Positions 50,357-59,506 of a stretch of 64,000 bases of DNA are shown here, piece by piece (the stretch's first letter is position 1; each line of letters opens with the position of its first letter). The notes beneath the pieces were generated by a model. It was not told the DNA's origin. It was given only the letters and a program-made list of their open reading frames with translations, and made no database searches. The position numbers and the translations under genes are program-made. Source of the DNA: Acinetobacter colistiniresistens (GTDB taxonomy: Bacteria; Pseudomonadota; Gammaproteobacteria; Pseudomonadales; Moraxellaceae); the NCBI RefSeq assembly GCF_024582815.1, contig NZ_CP102099.1, positions 2,790,001 to 2,854,000 of the forward strand. Direction: 5' to 3'.

Positions 50357-50686
50357 TCATTCATCTTCTTTTGCCATTGCTGGGTATTGCTTAATCCGTT
50401 TCGATTCAAATTGATATGCATTTAAAAGCTTTAAGTAGTCAAGGCGGCGGATGGAAGCATGGCTAAGTACCTCTTGAGCCAAATGCTGCGTTCTTGGATG
50501 ACTTGCTTGATGTGCATACTGAAGAATTTTTTGATATTGCAATGTATTGATCGGGCGCAGTAAGCCGTTATACGCGAGTATAAAAATAGACAAAATAATA
50601 AGACTAACCAAAACATTATAGAATTGGTCTAATTTGAATCCTAATCTGGATTGCATCAGTTTATGCTTAGAAAGTATAGACAACAT
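50357..50686 (-). CDS. Small single-helix membrane protein, unknown function
   Basis: A 109-residue protein with one membrane helix (NVLVSLIILSIFILAYNGLL, about 24-43) and a helical, basic cytoplasmic or periplasmic part. No known motif was seen. GAGG lies six bases before the ATG, which supports a real gene. It is 110 bases downstream of another small membrane-protein gene on the same strand. Confidence 0.7.
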   Translation of the reverse strand: MLSILSKHKLMQSRLGFKLDQFYNVLVSLIILSIFILAYNGLLRPINTLQYQKILQYAHQASHPRTQHLAQEVLSHASIRRLDYLKLLNAYQFESKRIKQYPAMAKEDE

Positions 50687-50742
50687 AACTTACCTCGAAT
50701 TAGAGGTAGTGTATGTCTCTGATTCACTTAGAACAAGTACAA

Positions 50743-50778
50743 CGTTCAATAAGTCACAATTCCACAACTTATTGAACG
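50743..50778. repeat. Long perfect hairpin between two small membrane-protein genes
   Basis: CGTTCAATAAGT and ACTTATTGAACG form a 12-bp perfect stem with a 12-base loop, 19 bases beyond the stop of the upstream gene. It has no T run, so it may be a processing or stabilising structure. Confidence 0.6.
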
Positions 50779-50796
50779 CACATAACTTTACTGCAA

Positions 50797-51156
50797 TTAA
50801 CTAATTAATGAGCGTACAAAGGAAAAATACAGAATAAAAGCAATGATGACCAGAGTAATAAAAATAGCAAACATACCCACACCACTTTCAGCATCGGCAG
50901 GATGCAAATCATCATCATCCGCAATATTTTTCAGTTCTCCATCATAAATCATATAGAACCTATCTTTTTGTTCTGGACTCAAATGGCTGGCAAAATCATA
51001 GACACGTTTACGCTGAGCCAAGCAATAATCACCCAAGTGAATTTCTTGATGAAAAATCGCTTCATCAAGTAATTTACGGTGATGATGCGCTAAAGCAATA
51101 ATTTGGCTCTCCAATGGTGGAACATCCACAGTTACGCCATCAATGACATTTGACAT
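50797..51156 (-). CDS. Small tail-anchored-like membrane protein, unknown function
   Basis: A 119-residue protein with a soluble helical N-terminal part (LESQIIALAHHHRKLLDEA, LAQRKRVYDFASHLSPEQKD), an acidic linker with DDDDLHPADAE and a C-terminal membrane helix (MFAIFITLVIIAFILYFSFV). AAGGAG before the ATG at 51156 fixes the start. Function is unknown. Confidence 0.78.
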   Translation of the reverse strand: MSNVIDGVTVDVPPLESQIIALAHHHRKLLDEAIFHQEIHLGDYCLAQRKRVYDFASHLSPEQKDRFYMIYDGELKNIADDDDLHPADAESGVGMFAIFITLVIIAFILYFSFVRSLIS

Positions 51157-51382
51157 GTTATTCTCCTTTTCTATTATTCTCACTTTGATTTTACTTAAAA
51201 TTATTTGTGGTTAATGTTTAATCGTGTAAGCTTTTATTTACGCAAAGATACTTAATATATTTGACATTTCCAGCAATTTGTCATATTACTTTAATAATTC
51301 AAAGTTAAAGTAGCTTAAATTCAAAGTAGAGTATCTTTGAATAGAATGTGCGGTAATCATAATTAAAATAAGGAGTTATTAT

Positions 51383-51616
51383 ATGATTCAACAATTTACA
51401 CATCATGAACTAGAACATGTTTATGCCAACGCGGTTAACACCATTCAATCGCAAAAAAACTTCCAAGATGCAGTAAAAGAGCTAGAGGAAGTTGCTAAAG
51501 CAGGCCACGGTAAAGCGGCGTTATTTTTAGCAGAATTGTATTACCAAGGCTTCCGAGTTGAAAGAGATTCCTTGAAGGCACAGTATTGGCAGAAGATGGC
51601 AACCTTGCAAGCATAA
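51383..51616 (+). CDS. Short Sel1-repeat-like protein
   Basis: A 77-residue helical protein with one Sel1/TPR-like repeat: ELEEVAKAGHGKAALFLAEL and YYQGFRVERDSLKAQYWQKM, showing the typical A-G-x2-A-x3-L and Y-G-x-D pattern. Sel1 proteins are interaction scaffolds. AAGGAG precedes the ATG. A hairpin with T run follows its stop, then tandem repeats. Confidence 0.8.
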   Translation: MIQQFTHHELEHVYANAVNTIQSQKNFQDAVKELEEVAKAGHGKAALFLAELYYQGFRVERDSLKAQYWQKMATLQA

Positions 51617-52036
51617 TCAAACGTCACTTAGGTGGCGTTTTTTAATACCTACATAAACTCTATTAACACTCCTCTTCCCTATTGCCTAACTTGCGCTGCC
51701 TCAAAGCTTAGTCGCTTTGTCTTGCTCAGGTGGCGTTTTTTAATACCTACATACCCCCTATTAACACTATTCTCCCTATTGCTTGACTTGCACTGCATCA
51801 AAGCTTAGTCGCTTTGCCTTGCTCAGCTGGCGTTTTGAATACTTAAAAATTCATACAAGTATTATCCCAATAAATACTGCGTGCTTAGTTCGTCTTGGGC
51901 TGTATCAAATTTTTATTCAATCGCCCTGAGCATGGACTCACAATATTTGCTTACGATTTAGATCAATTGTTTAAACATAACTGCCATCTATATTTCTTAT
52001 AATAAACCATAAGTTTAAGAATATTAGTTCAATAAA
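51617..52036. repeat. Tandem repeats of about 98 bases after the Sel1-like gene
   Basis: The terminator ACGTCAC-TTA-GGTGGCGTTTTTT (51621-51646) begins the region. From GGTGGCGTTTTTT at 51631 a unit of 98 bases repeats at 51729, and a third partial copy starts at 51826 (GCTGGCG). The copies are similar, not identical, and share TAATACCTACATA and AAAGCTTAGTCGCTTTG, itself able to form AAAGC/GCTTT. From 51850 to 52036 I see nothing I can identify. Confidence 0.75.
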
Positions 52037-52414
52037 ATGTACCGTTTTAACCATTTCCAACCTGTCTCACGTGAGTTGATGATTAAAATTTCAATTCTAA
52101 AAACAATGATGTATTGCGGCGTGCTTTGGGGTTTATACCATCAAGGATGGGCGATTAAATCTGATCAAGACGGTCACGTATTTCCATTTTGGCTCAACGG
52201 CGTACAAGCTCATCGCTATGCCAAAGCACATTGGAAGCATTACACACCACGCAAAATCACGCCTAAAGATTTTCATGAATCATTACTTCCGACCTTAACA
52301 CGTTTACAGGTCGAGCCAGCCTTATTTAACTCTTCACATCGAAAATTTAAACTTTCAACCCAGCAAATGCAGCATTTCTTCTTTATGCCACAGCAAACTG
52401 CGGTGACGATTTAG
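52037..52414 (+). CDS. DUF2750-like protein
   Basis: A 125-residue protein. MMYCGVLWGLYHQGWAIKSD, then HVFPFWLN and AHRYAKAHWKHYTPRKIT, match the DUF2750 pattern (GW-A, FP-W, Y-A, W-y-P-x-I). Function is unknown. The ribosome-binding site is weak. Single gene. Confidence 0.75.
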   Translation: MYRFNHFQPVSRELMIKISILKTMMYCGVLWGLYHQGWAIKSDQDGHVFPFWLNGVQAHRYAKAHWKHYTPRKITPKDFHESLLPTLTRLQVEPALFNSSHRKFKLSTQQMQHFFFMPQQTAVTI

Positions 52415-52552
52415 TTATTTATGTCATCTCAATGATGACTTTTTAGACATTCATGAGAAAAAGTTATCATTGGAAAGAAATTAGGGCTTTGCAATTAAAA
52501 AAAATACCGTTAAGTTAAATGAAAATGACAATACAACACAGGTGGATAAACA

Positions 52553-52984
52553 ATGACAATCGTTGCTCAAGTCATCAAGAATAAAGCAGTACAATCAATT
52601 TTCACCATTTCACCGAATGCGACTGTACTTGAAGCAATTAAGATTATGGCAGACAAAGGAGTTGGTGCTTTAGTCGTTGCTGAAGACGAAAAAGTCGTCG
52701 GCATTTTCTCTGAACGTGACTATACACGTAAAATTGCCTTGATGGAGCGCTCTTCAAACAACACGCCTGTGGCTGACATTATGACGTCAAAAGTAATCTC
52801 GGTGAGTTTAAACCACACGGTAGAAGAATGCCTTAATCTCATGACTGATCGCCATTTGCGTCATTTACCTGTACTCGATCAAGAAAAACTTGTCGGTTTT
52901 ATCTCCATTGGTGATTTGGTTAAAGCTGCGATGGATGACCAACGTATTCTGATTGAACAACTTCAGCAATATATCTCTGGTTAA
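52553..52984 (+). CDS. Two-CBS-domain protein
   Basis: A 143-residue protein made only of a CBS pair. First CBS has VLEAIKIMADKGVGALVV and VGIFSERDYTRKI; the second has VEECLNLMTDRHLRHLPV and LVGFISIGDLVKA. Such stand-alone CBS proteins bind adenine nucleotides and regulate partners; the partner is unknown. The ATG follows an AGGTGG element. A terminator follows. Confidence 0.88.
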   Translation: MTIVAQVIKNKAVQSIFTISPNATVLEAIKIMADKGVGALVVAEDEKVVGIFSERDYTRKIALMERSSNNTPVADIMTSKVISVSLNHTVEECLNLMTDRHLRHLPVLDQEKLVGFISIGDLVKAAMDDQRILIEQLQQYISG

Positions 52985-53000
52985 ACATTTATCTGAATAT

Positions 53001-53033
53001 AAAAAAAGGGCAAATAGATTGCCCTTTTTTATT
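53001..53033. terminator. Bidirectional terminator between the CBS gene and argD
   Basis: AAAAAAAGGGCAA and TTGCCCTTTTTT form a strong stem with A/T runs on both sides. Confidence 0.88.
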
Positions 53034-53046
53034 AGCAGTTATTTAG

Positions 53047-54261
53047 TTAAGCTTTGAGAAAATTTTGAATGGCAGGCACAAGGCGTTTTAGCAATTCATC
53101 TGCTTGTACTTGAGTCATATTCAATGGTGGTAATAAACGAACCACTGAACCTGCGGTGACATTGACAATCAATTGATACTCATCACGTGCAATCGCAACC
53201 AGTTCCGCACAGTCTTTTGGCAATTGAATCCCGATCATCATCCCAAAACCACGTACTTGCACATTGTAATCAGCCAATTGAGCTCTTAATTGATCAACAA
53301 TATAAGCCCCAACGGTTGCTGCATTTTCAACTGCATTCTCTTTCTCAAGCGTATCCAGTACGGTATATACCACACGTGAACCTAAAACAGTTCCGCCATA
53401 GGTCGAACCATGACTACCCGCACCAAGTAAACCAACAGCTTTACCTTGAGTCATCACCGCGCCAATTGGGAAACCATTGCCTAAGCCTTTGGCTGTCGTC
53501 ATTACATCAGGAATAATATTGGTATGTTGATATGCAAAGTATTTACCAGTACGCCCATTACCAGTCTGGATTTCATCCAGCATCATCAACCAGTTATGCT
53601 GGTTACATAGGCCACGTAGCTCTTCCAGATAACTAAAACCTTGTGGCGCTGTATTGACGCCCCCTTCACCCTGAATCGGTTCAATCAAGATCGCAACAAT
53701 CTCAGGATGATTGATCGCGGCTTCTTGAATTGCTTCGACATCACCAAATGGCACACGAATAAAGCCTTCAACCAAAGGTGCAAAGCCTTCCTGAACTTTT
53801 TTATTGCCTGTTGCAGACAAGGTTGCCAACGTACGGCCATGGAATGACTGTTCAGCCACTAAAATTTTAGGGTTGGCAATGCCTTGTTGTGCACCAAACT
53901 TACGTGCAATTTTAATTGCACCTTCATTTGATTCTGCACCACTGTTTGAGAAGAAAATTTCTTCCATACCTGAAACTTCAGCCAATTTTTGTGCTGCTGC
54001 TGTTTGCCAAGGAATCTCAAAGAGATTACTGGTATGCACCAATGTCGCAGCCTGCTCAGCAATTGCTTCCGCGATTACCGGATGTGCATGTCCTAACCCG
54101 CATACCGCAATTCCAGTAAGTGCATCTAAATATTCCGTTCCATCGGCCGTATATAAATATGCCCCTCGCCCTCGTACAAAGCTGATCGCTTGGCGACCAT
54201 AAGTTGCCATAAGGTGTGATGGTTGATCAGGTTGTACAGGAGCCAGAGTGATATTAGTCAT
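53047..54261 (-). CDS. argD: Acetylornithine aminotransferase
   Basis: A 404-residue class-III PLP aminotransferase that makes N-acetylornithine in arginine synthesis and can act in lysine synthesis. Visible are LTGIAVCGLGHAHP, FFSNSGAESNEGAIKIAR, SFHGRTLATLS, the Asp in LDEIQTGNGRTG and the PLP Lys in TTAKGLGNGFPIG. It complements argC at 23 kb. A catabolic succinylornithine form (AstC) is possible, but no ast genes are near. Confidence 0.9.
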   Translation of the reverse strand: MTNITLAPVQPDQPSHLMATYGRQAISFVRGRGAYLYTADGTEYLDALTGIAVCGLGHAHPVIAEAIAEQAATLVHTSNLFEIPWQTAAAQKLAEVSGMEEIFFSNSGAESNEGAIKIARKFGAQQGIANPKILVAEQSFHGRTLATLSATGNKKVQEGFAPLVEGFIRVPFGDVEAIQEAAINHPEIVAILIEPIQGEGGVNTAPQGFSYLEELRGLCNQHNWLMMLDEIQTGNGRTGKYFAYQHTNIIPDVMTTAKGLGNGFPIGAVMTQGKAVGLLGAGSHGSTYGGTVLGSRVVYTVLDTLEKENAVENAATVGAYIVDQLRAQLADYNVQVRGFGMMIGIQLPKDCAELVAIARDEYQLIVNVTAGSVVRLLPPLNMTQVQADELLKRLVPAIQNFLKA

Positions 54262-54424
54262 AACAAACTCAATCTATCAGTAGTCGTGTGGAAAAAAGTT
54301 ATATAAGCAAAAACTTGCATAGATTGAAAGTGTAAAGTCACATTTATATAAGAAAAATCTTTTGCAATCCTCCGCCACGCCTTTTTTTAGGTATAATGCA
54401 GGGAGATTAGTAGAGGATCTATCT

Positions 54425-54766
54425 ATGACGGAACAAGCGCGTGATACAGTAGCGTTAATTCGTGATCAAATTGCGAAACACCCTGTTTTACTTTACATGA
54501 AAGGCACTCCACAATTTCCGCAATGTGGTTTTTCTGCTCGTGCAGTAGAAGCACTTAGCCAAATTGGTCGTCCATTTGCCTATGTAAATATTTTGGAAAA
54601 TCAAGATATTCGTGCGACTTTACCACAAATTGCCAACTGGCCTACTTTCCCACAATTATGGATTAATGGCGAGTTAATTGGTGGTAGCGACATCATGCTT
54701 GAAATGTTCCAAAATGGCGAGTTAAAGCCATTAGTTGAACAGTACAGTCCTGCTCCTGAAGCATAA
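54425..54766 (+). CDS. grxD: Monothiol glutaredoxin (Grx4 type)
   Basis: A 113-residue CGFS glutaredoxin for iron-sulfur cluster transfer. The motif is PQFPQCGFSARAVEAL (Cys near 37), with YMKGTPQFP before it and the GSH-binding WPTFPQLWINGELIGGSDI after it. The frame is open to 54362 but GAGG eight bases before the ATG at 54425 sets the start. Single gene with a terminator. Confidence 0.94.
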   Translation: MTEQARDTVALIRDQIAKHPVLLYMKGTPQFPQCGFSARAVEALSQIGRPFAYVNILENQDIRATLPQIANWPTFPQLWINGELIGGSDIMLEMFQNGELKPLVEQYSPAPEA

Positions 54767-54776
54767 GCTGTAAAGT

Positions 54777-54805
54777 AAAAAGCCAATCAAATGATTGGCT
54801 TTTTT
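54777..54805. terminator. Terminator between grxD and the convergent zinc-motif protein gene
   Basis: AAAAGCCAATCA and TGATTGGCTTTTT pair around a very short loop, with A/T runs on both sides. Confidence 0.87.
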
Positions 54806-54817
54806 ATTGGATTCATT

Positions 54818-55141
54818 TTAGTGCTGACTAAAACCGACATAGCGAAACATCCCTTCTACGCCCAAATCTGCTTTATAAATCTGTAAATCTGGATAATTCA
54901 CCTGTGTCACACTGGCAAAAATATTCATGTTTGGATCTTCATGAATTTCATCGACAGATTGTGGTAAAACTTCTTCGAAGCGATCTGCAATAAACTCAAA
55001 GCCCAAGTCCATCGCCATAAACAAAGTATGCTCACACGGTTGAATATATTGCTCCTGATTCCAGTCTAAAACGGCATGTTGGCAATAAGGACATACAATG
55101 TTTTGGGTCGAATCGGCAATAGTGATGAGTTGATATGACAT
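54818..55141 (-). CDS. Small putative zinc-binding protein, unknown function
   Basis: A 107-residue protein with CPYCQHAVLDW near residue 16 and PCEHTLF near residue 35, a CxxC...CxH set that could bind zinc. The rest is acidic and without a known motif. The start at 55141 (MSYQLI) is preferred to an upstream in-frame Met at 55165. It is divergent from the HD hydrolase gene. Confidence 0.75.
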   Translation of the reverse strand: MSYQLITIADSTQNIVCPYCQHAVLDWNQEQYIQPCEHTLFMAMDLGFEFIADRFEEVLPQSVDEIHEDPNMNIFASVTQVNYPDLQIYKADLGVEGMFRYVGFSQH

Positions 55142-55219
55142 AATGATAAAACGTAAAAATTTCAATCAGTTTAAAAGAATATTATGCACTAATCTATCTT
55201 CTATCGGAGGATTTAGCTG

Positions 55220-55648
55220 ATGGCAACCCTAGAACAAGCCATTGCATTCGCAGCACAACAACATGCGGGGCAAGTCGATAAAGCCAATGCGCCTTATATT
55301 CTACATCCCTTAAGGGTGATGCTGAATGTTCCCGACCTTGAGCACAAAATTGTCGCTGTTTTGCATGATATCTTGGAAGATACCGATACAAGCACTGGAG
55401 ATTTATATGCTTTAGGATTTCAAACGCATATTGTTGAAGCTATTGTTGCCTTGACTAAGAAGCAAGGTGAATCTCGCCTACAGGCTGTACAAAGAACAGT
55501 ACAAAACCCGATTGCACGTGTTGTGAAATTAGCTGATATCACAGACAATATGGACTTGTCTCGAATTCCAGAGCCGACGCGCAAAGACTTTGAGCGTTTA
55601 AACGAATATAAACAAGTTCGAGATATCCTATTGGCCCAAAATGTTTAA
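55220..55648 (+). CDS. Small HD-domain (SpoT-hydrolase-like) phosphohydrolase
   Basis: A 142-residue HD protein resembling the hydrolase domain of RelA/SpoT. Visible are AAQQHAGQVDKA, PYILHPLRVML (metal His), VAVLHDILEDT (HD) and VVKLADITDNMD (Asp, Asn). Domains of this size include small alarmone hydrolases that remove (p)ppGpp, or other nucleotide pyrophosphohydrolases. No synthetase domain is present. GGAGG precedes the ATG. Confidence 0.85.
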   Translation: MATLEQAIAFAAQQHAGQVDKANAPYILHPLRVMLNVPDLEHKIVAVLHDILEDTDTSTGDLYALGFQTHIVEAIVALTKKQGESRLQAVQRTVQNPIARVVKLADITDNMDLSRIPEPTRKDFERLNEYKQVRDILLAQNV

Positions 55649-55703
55649 TAATCTCATTGATACTCATTTAACTTGATCACAAAAAGCTGGAGCTTATAGC
55701 GTA

Positions 55704-56624
55704 ATGCTAACGGATTTAGATGACTTTTATTGCTTTGCGCTTGTTGTAGAACACGGTGGCTTCAGTGCCGCAGAACGTGCGACGGACATCCCTAAATCTA
55801 AACTCAGCCGCAGAGTTTATAATCTTGAAGAACAACTCGGTGTGCGTCTAATTCAACGCAGTTCACGTCATTTTGCTGTGACTGACATTGGTATGGATGT
55901 CTATCGCCATGCACAAGTTATGATGAATGCAGCGCAAGCAGCACATGATGTGGTGAACCATCTCAGTAGCCAGCCACGTGGCGTAATCAAAGTGAGTGTG
56001 CCTGTAGATATTGCACAGAATCAAATGGCTAAAATCCTACCCGCCTTCATGAAAAAGTATCCTGAAGTTCGTATACAAATGATGATCAGCAATCGCCGGG
56101 TCGATGTGATCAATGAAGGGATTGATTTGGCTCTACGTGTCCGCTCCAAGCTGGATGATGATCCAAATCTGGTGCTACGCCAATTCGAAGCGATTGAACA
56201 GCGATTGTTTGCAAGTCAGGCCTATCTAAATGAATTTGGTAATATTAGTACACCAGAACAATTAGCGGAACACCGCATTATCAGTATGGCTGAAGATCAT
56301 CTCGATCAACAATTCCTGCTTACAGGACCAGAGCATCAACAGAAAAAGATCAAAGTAAATCCAGTCATTATGGGTTCAAATCTATTAATGCTGGCAGAAC
56401 TAGCGACCCAGAATTGTGGTGTTGCCTTATTACCCGACAGTATTGCCCAAGATTTTGTCAAGTCAGGACAACTTGTAACCGTTTTACCAGAATGGACTGC
56501 GCCTCACGGTATTTTCCATGCTGTTTATCCATCACGACGTGGTTTGTTACCAGCGGTACGTGTTTTTATTGACTATCTTGTTGAAGAACTCACACAATGT
56601 TCAACTAAAAAAAAGCGCGATTAA
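55704..56624 (+). CDS. LysR-family transcriptional regulator
   Basis: A 306-residue LTTR. The N-terminal helix-turn-helix reads DDFYCFALVVEHGGFSAAER and PKSKLSRRVYNLEEQLGVRL. The C-terminal part is the substrate-binding-protein-like effector domain. It follows the HD hydrolase by 55 bases on the same strand; its own target is not evident. It ends in the left arm of a terminator. Confidence 0.92.
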   Translation: MLTDLDDFYCFALVVEHGGFSAAERATDIPKSKLSRRVYNLEEQLGVRLIQRSSRHFAVTDIGMDVYRHAQVMMNAAQAAHDVVNHLSSQPRGVIKVSVPVDIAQNQMAKILPAFMKKYPEVRIQMMISNRRVDVINEGIDLALRVRSKLDDDPNLVLRQFEAIEQRLFASQAYLNEFGNISTPEQLAEHRIISMAEDHLDQQFLLTGPEHQQKKIKVNPVIMGSNLLMLAELATQNCGVALLPDSIAQDFVKSGQLVTVLPEWTAPHGIFHAVYPSRRGLLPAVRVFIDYLVEELTQCSTKKKRD

Positions 56625-56637
56625 AAAATCGCGTTTT
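56611..56637 (+). terminator. Terminator overlapping the LysR-gene stop
   Basis: CGCGATT and AATCGCG form the stem with an AAAA loop, followed by TTTT. The last coding bases are part of the left arm. Confidence 0.8.
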
Positions 56638-56653
56638 AAATCATGAAACAAGC

Positions 56654-57448
56654 TTAAACTGCGGCATAAGACCCTGTACCATTTGGCCACGGGGTCAATA
56701 ATTCAAAACCATCATCGGTGACTGCAACCATATGCTCCCATTGGGCTGACCATGACTTATCTAGTGTCACCACAGTCCAGCCATCCTTCAACTCTTTTAC
56801 ATATCTTTTTCCTGCATTTACCATTGGTTCAATCGTAAACACCATGCCTTTTTTCAAGACCATACCTTGGCCTTTTTGCCCATAGTGTAAAATATTAGGT
56901 TGCTCATGATAAATACGGCCAATTCCATGCCCACAGTATTCACGAACAATGCTATAACCTTGGGCTTGTGCAACTGATTGAATTGCATAGCCTATATCCC
57001 CCAATGTCGCGCCTGGTTTTACTGCATGTATTCCAGCTAACATTGCATCATACGTCGTTTCAACCAGTTTCTTCGCCTCTGGGCTCGGTTCACCCACAAA
57101 ATACATGCGGCTGGTATCACCAAAATAACCATCTTTAATAACCGCAACATCGATATTTAGAATATCCCCTTCTTGCAAGATCTTTTTCGCAGAAGGAATC
57201 GCATGGCAAACTTCTTCATTGACCGAAATACATGTGGTTTTGGTAAAACCGTGGTATCCCACATTGGCAGGAATAACCTGCAAGGTATTCACAATAAAAT
57301 CATTGCAGATATCATCTAAATATTCAGTTGAAATGCCCGGCTTGATATAAGCGCCAATCATTTCCAACACTTGTGCCGCTAAACGACCCGAAATTCTTAA
57401 CTTTTCCAGATCATGTTCAGTCTTAATGGTCACAGTAGAAGCTCTCAT
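56654..57448 (-). CDS. map: Methionine aminopeptidase, type I
   Basis: Removes the N-terminal Met from new proteins. The 264 residues have NVGYHGFTKTTCISVNEEVCH, metal ligands Asp in NIDVAVIKDGYFGDTS, His in EYCGHGIGRIYHE, Glu in FTIEPM and Glu in QWEHMV. It is a second-type or sole copy; it is not next to rpsB here, so another map may exist elsewhere. AAGGGAT lies upstream of the ATG. Confidence 0.94.
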   Translation of the reverse strand: MRASTVTIKTEHDLEKLRISGRLAAQVLEMIGAYIKPGISTEYLDDICNDFIVNTLQVIPANVGYHGFTKTTCISVNEEVCHAIPSAKKILQEGDILNIDVAVIKDGYFGDTSRMYFVGEPSPEAKKLVETTYDAMLAGIHAVKPGATLGDIGYAIQSVAQAQGYSIVREYCGHGIGRIYHEQPNILHYGQKGQGMVLKKGMVFTIEPMVNAGKRYVKELKDGWTVVTLDKSWSAQWEHMVAVTDDGFELLTPWPNGTGSYAAV

Positions 57449-57805
57449 TCGAGATATCCCTTATTTATGGATTAGATTAAAATCACACGCAGAAAAATAT
57501 ATATGTGGTCTGCATCAAGTATTTCAATATTTGTACGCCTTCGCCTTCAAATCTTCAATCATTTTAAGACTAAATGATCATTTTTATTTCATCTTGAATT
57601 TCGATCTGAACCAAAGAAAAAAATACAGATGCTGCACATTTACCAAGTTTTAAAAACTTTTCAATACATTAGCTTTACCAATGCTAATTATATGATTTTC
57701 ATAATTTCTTTTTAGTCAAAAACAAACAGTTTTCACATAAAATTAGTTTCAAAAGAATGTATTTTTGTTTTAAAATTCGCACTTTTATTTTATGCCTCCC
57801 TTGTT
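57449..57805. other. 357-base divergent gap between map and brnQ
   Basis: A/T-rich, no ORF with a ribosome-binding site. It must hold promoters for map and brnQ; I could not choose convincing -35/-10 boxes. Confidence 0.3.
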
Positions 57806-59107
57806 ATGAATCAACTTCGTACAGGAGATATCATTGCTTTAGGTTTTATGACCTTTGCGTTATTCATTGGCGCAGGCAATATTATCTTTCCTCCAATCGT
57901 TGCTCAGCAGGCTGGCGAACATGTTTGGCTTGCTGCTTTCGGTTTCTTAATCACTGCAGTTGGTTTGCCTGTGATTACGATTATGGCCTTATCTCGCATG
58001 AAAGGTTCGATCGAAATCATTAGCTCTCCTTTAGGACGCTTTTTTAGCTTACTCCTGACTATTGTTTGCTATTTATCTGTAGGGCCACTATTTGCAACCC
58101 CACGTACCGCAACCGTTTCTTATGAAATAGGTTTCGCACCTTATTTTGGTACATCTGGCAGTAGTCTCTTTATCTATAGTATTATTTATTTTGCTTTTGT
58201 GACCGCAGTTTCACTGTATCCAAACAAACTACTCGATACTGTTGGTCATGTACTGGCACCACTAAAAATTATTGCACTTGCAATTTTAGGTATCGCTGCA
58301 TTTGCCATTCCAACAGGCATGATTTCACCTGCTGTAAATAATTATGTGAGCAGCCCAGTATCTGAAGGTTTTGTGAGTGGTTATTTAACCATGGACACTT
58401 TAGGTGCTTTGGTATTCGGTATTGTGATTATTCAAGCGATTCAATCTCGTGGAGTCACAGATACTAAACTCATTACCAAATATGCGATTATCGCGAGTTT
58501 GATCGCTGGTGTAGGACTAACTCTAGTCTATATTAGTTTGTTCAAACTTGGCCTAGGCAGTCATGAAGTCGCTCCAAACGCAGCCAATGGTGCAATCATT
58601 CTACATGCCTATGTTCAGCATGCTTTTGGTGATTACGGTTCATATTTCCTAACTTGCCTAATCTTCCTTGCATGTATGGTCACTGCAATTGGCTTAACCT
58701 GTGCATGTGCTGAATATTTCAATGAGTTAACAGGTTTATCTTATAAATTGCTGGTTTTCATCCTGACTGGTTTTTCATTATTGATTTCCAATTTAGGTTT
58801 AACCAAGCTGATTGCGTTTTCGGTTCCGGTTTTAAGTGCCATTTATCCGCCTGCAATTGTTGTCATTATGCTGAGCTTTTTCTGGAAACGCTGGAATAAT
58901 CCATCGATTGTTGTTGGTTCAGTGACGGCTATTGCCTTTCTATTCGGTATTATTGAAGCGATTAAAGCAGCTGGCTTTACTCAACAATTACCGACTTTTA
59001 TTCAGCATTTACCTTTGAATGAACAAAATCTTGCATGGTTACTTCCATCAATTATTGTTCTTGTGATTGCAATTTTGATTGATCGGGTATCGTCGTCTAA
59101 GAAATAA
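57806..59107 (+). CDS. brnQ: Branched-chain amino acid transporter BrnQ (LIV-II)
   Basis: A 433-residue sodium-coupled carrier with about 12 helices for Leu, Ile and Val. The family start is DIIALGFMTFALFIGAGNII, followed by FPPIVAQQAG; later GPLFATPRTATVSYEIG and SRGVTD. The ribosome-binding site is weak. A single gene followed by a long inverted repeat. Confidence 0.93.
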   Translation: MNQLRTGDIIALGFMTFALFIGAGNIIFPPIVAQQAGEHVWLAAFGFLITAVGLPVITIMALSRMKGSIEIISSPLGRFFSLLLTIVCYLSVGPLFATPRTATVSYEIGFAPYFGTSGSSLFIYSIIYFAFVTAVSLYPNKLLDTVGHVLAPLKIIALAILGIAAFAIPTGMISPAVNNYVSSPVSEGFVSGYLTMDTLGALVFGIVIIQAIQSRGVTDTKLITKYAIIASLIAGVGLTLVYISLFKLGLGSHEVAPNAANGAIILHAYVQHAFGDYGSYFLTCLIFLACMVTAIGLTCACAEYFNELTGLSYKLLVFILTGFSLLISNLGLTKLIAFSVPVLSAIYPPAIVVIMLSFFWKRWNNPSIVVGSVTAIAFLFGIIEAIKAAGFTQQLPTFIQHLPLNEQNLAWLLPSIIVLVIAILIDRVSSSKK

Positions 59108-59506
59108 AATGATTTGTCGTTAAAATGATGTTTTACCCAAACATGATTTTAGCTATACGAAAAATGTTCTTTTATCCAATGTTCATTTTTTGTTTACGAC
59201 AAATCTTTCTTTTCAAACAACAAAATCACTCCGTCCCAGTCAAATCAGGCATTGGAAACCAACCATTCCTATTCAATAAACTTATTCAATCGTTTTTCAA
59301 AATGTAAAAATAATAGCCATTATTTAACTAAAAATAGTATAAATCACTATAAAAATACTTTAAATCTATATAAATCAATACATTCAAAAATTTATTTTCA
59401 AAATACCCCTTGTCCCTATTGAAATGCTCAGAAAATAGCAGTACAACTTAAAAAAGAATTCAGACAAAAACACATGGTTTTGTCGTCACAACAAGGAGGG
59501 ATGGAG
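59108..59506. repeat. Gap with a widely spaced inverted repeat after brnQ
   Basis: GATTTGTCGT at 59111-59120 is the exact complement of ACGACAAATC at 59196-59205. Inside, TAAAATGA and TCATTTTT could extend the pairing and ATGTTT/AAACAT forms a small hairpin, giving a structure of about 95 bases. It could end brnQ transcripts, be a small RNA, or be a worn mobile repeat. From 59210 to 59490 the sequence is A/T-rich without recognised features. Confidence 0.45.

Noticed and set aside
51621..51840. Possible CRISPR array
   Set aside because: Units are 98 bases long, contiguous and diverged, with no short repeats separated by unique spacers; no cas genes.
59125..59307. Plus-strand ORF of 60 codons after brnQ
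   Set aside because: Starts inside the inverted repeat, no ribosome-binding site, composition like non-coding sequence.
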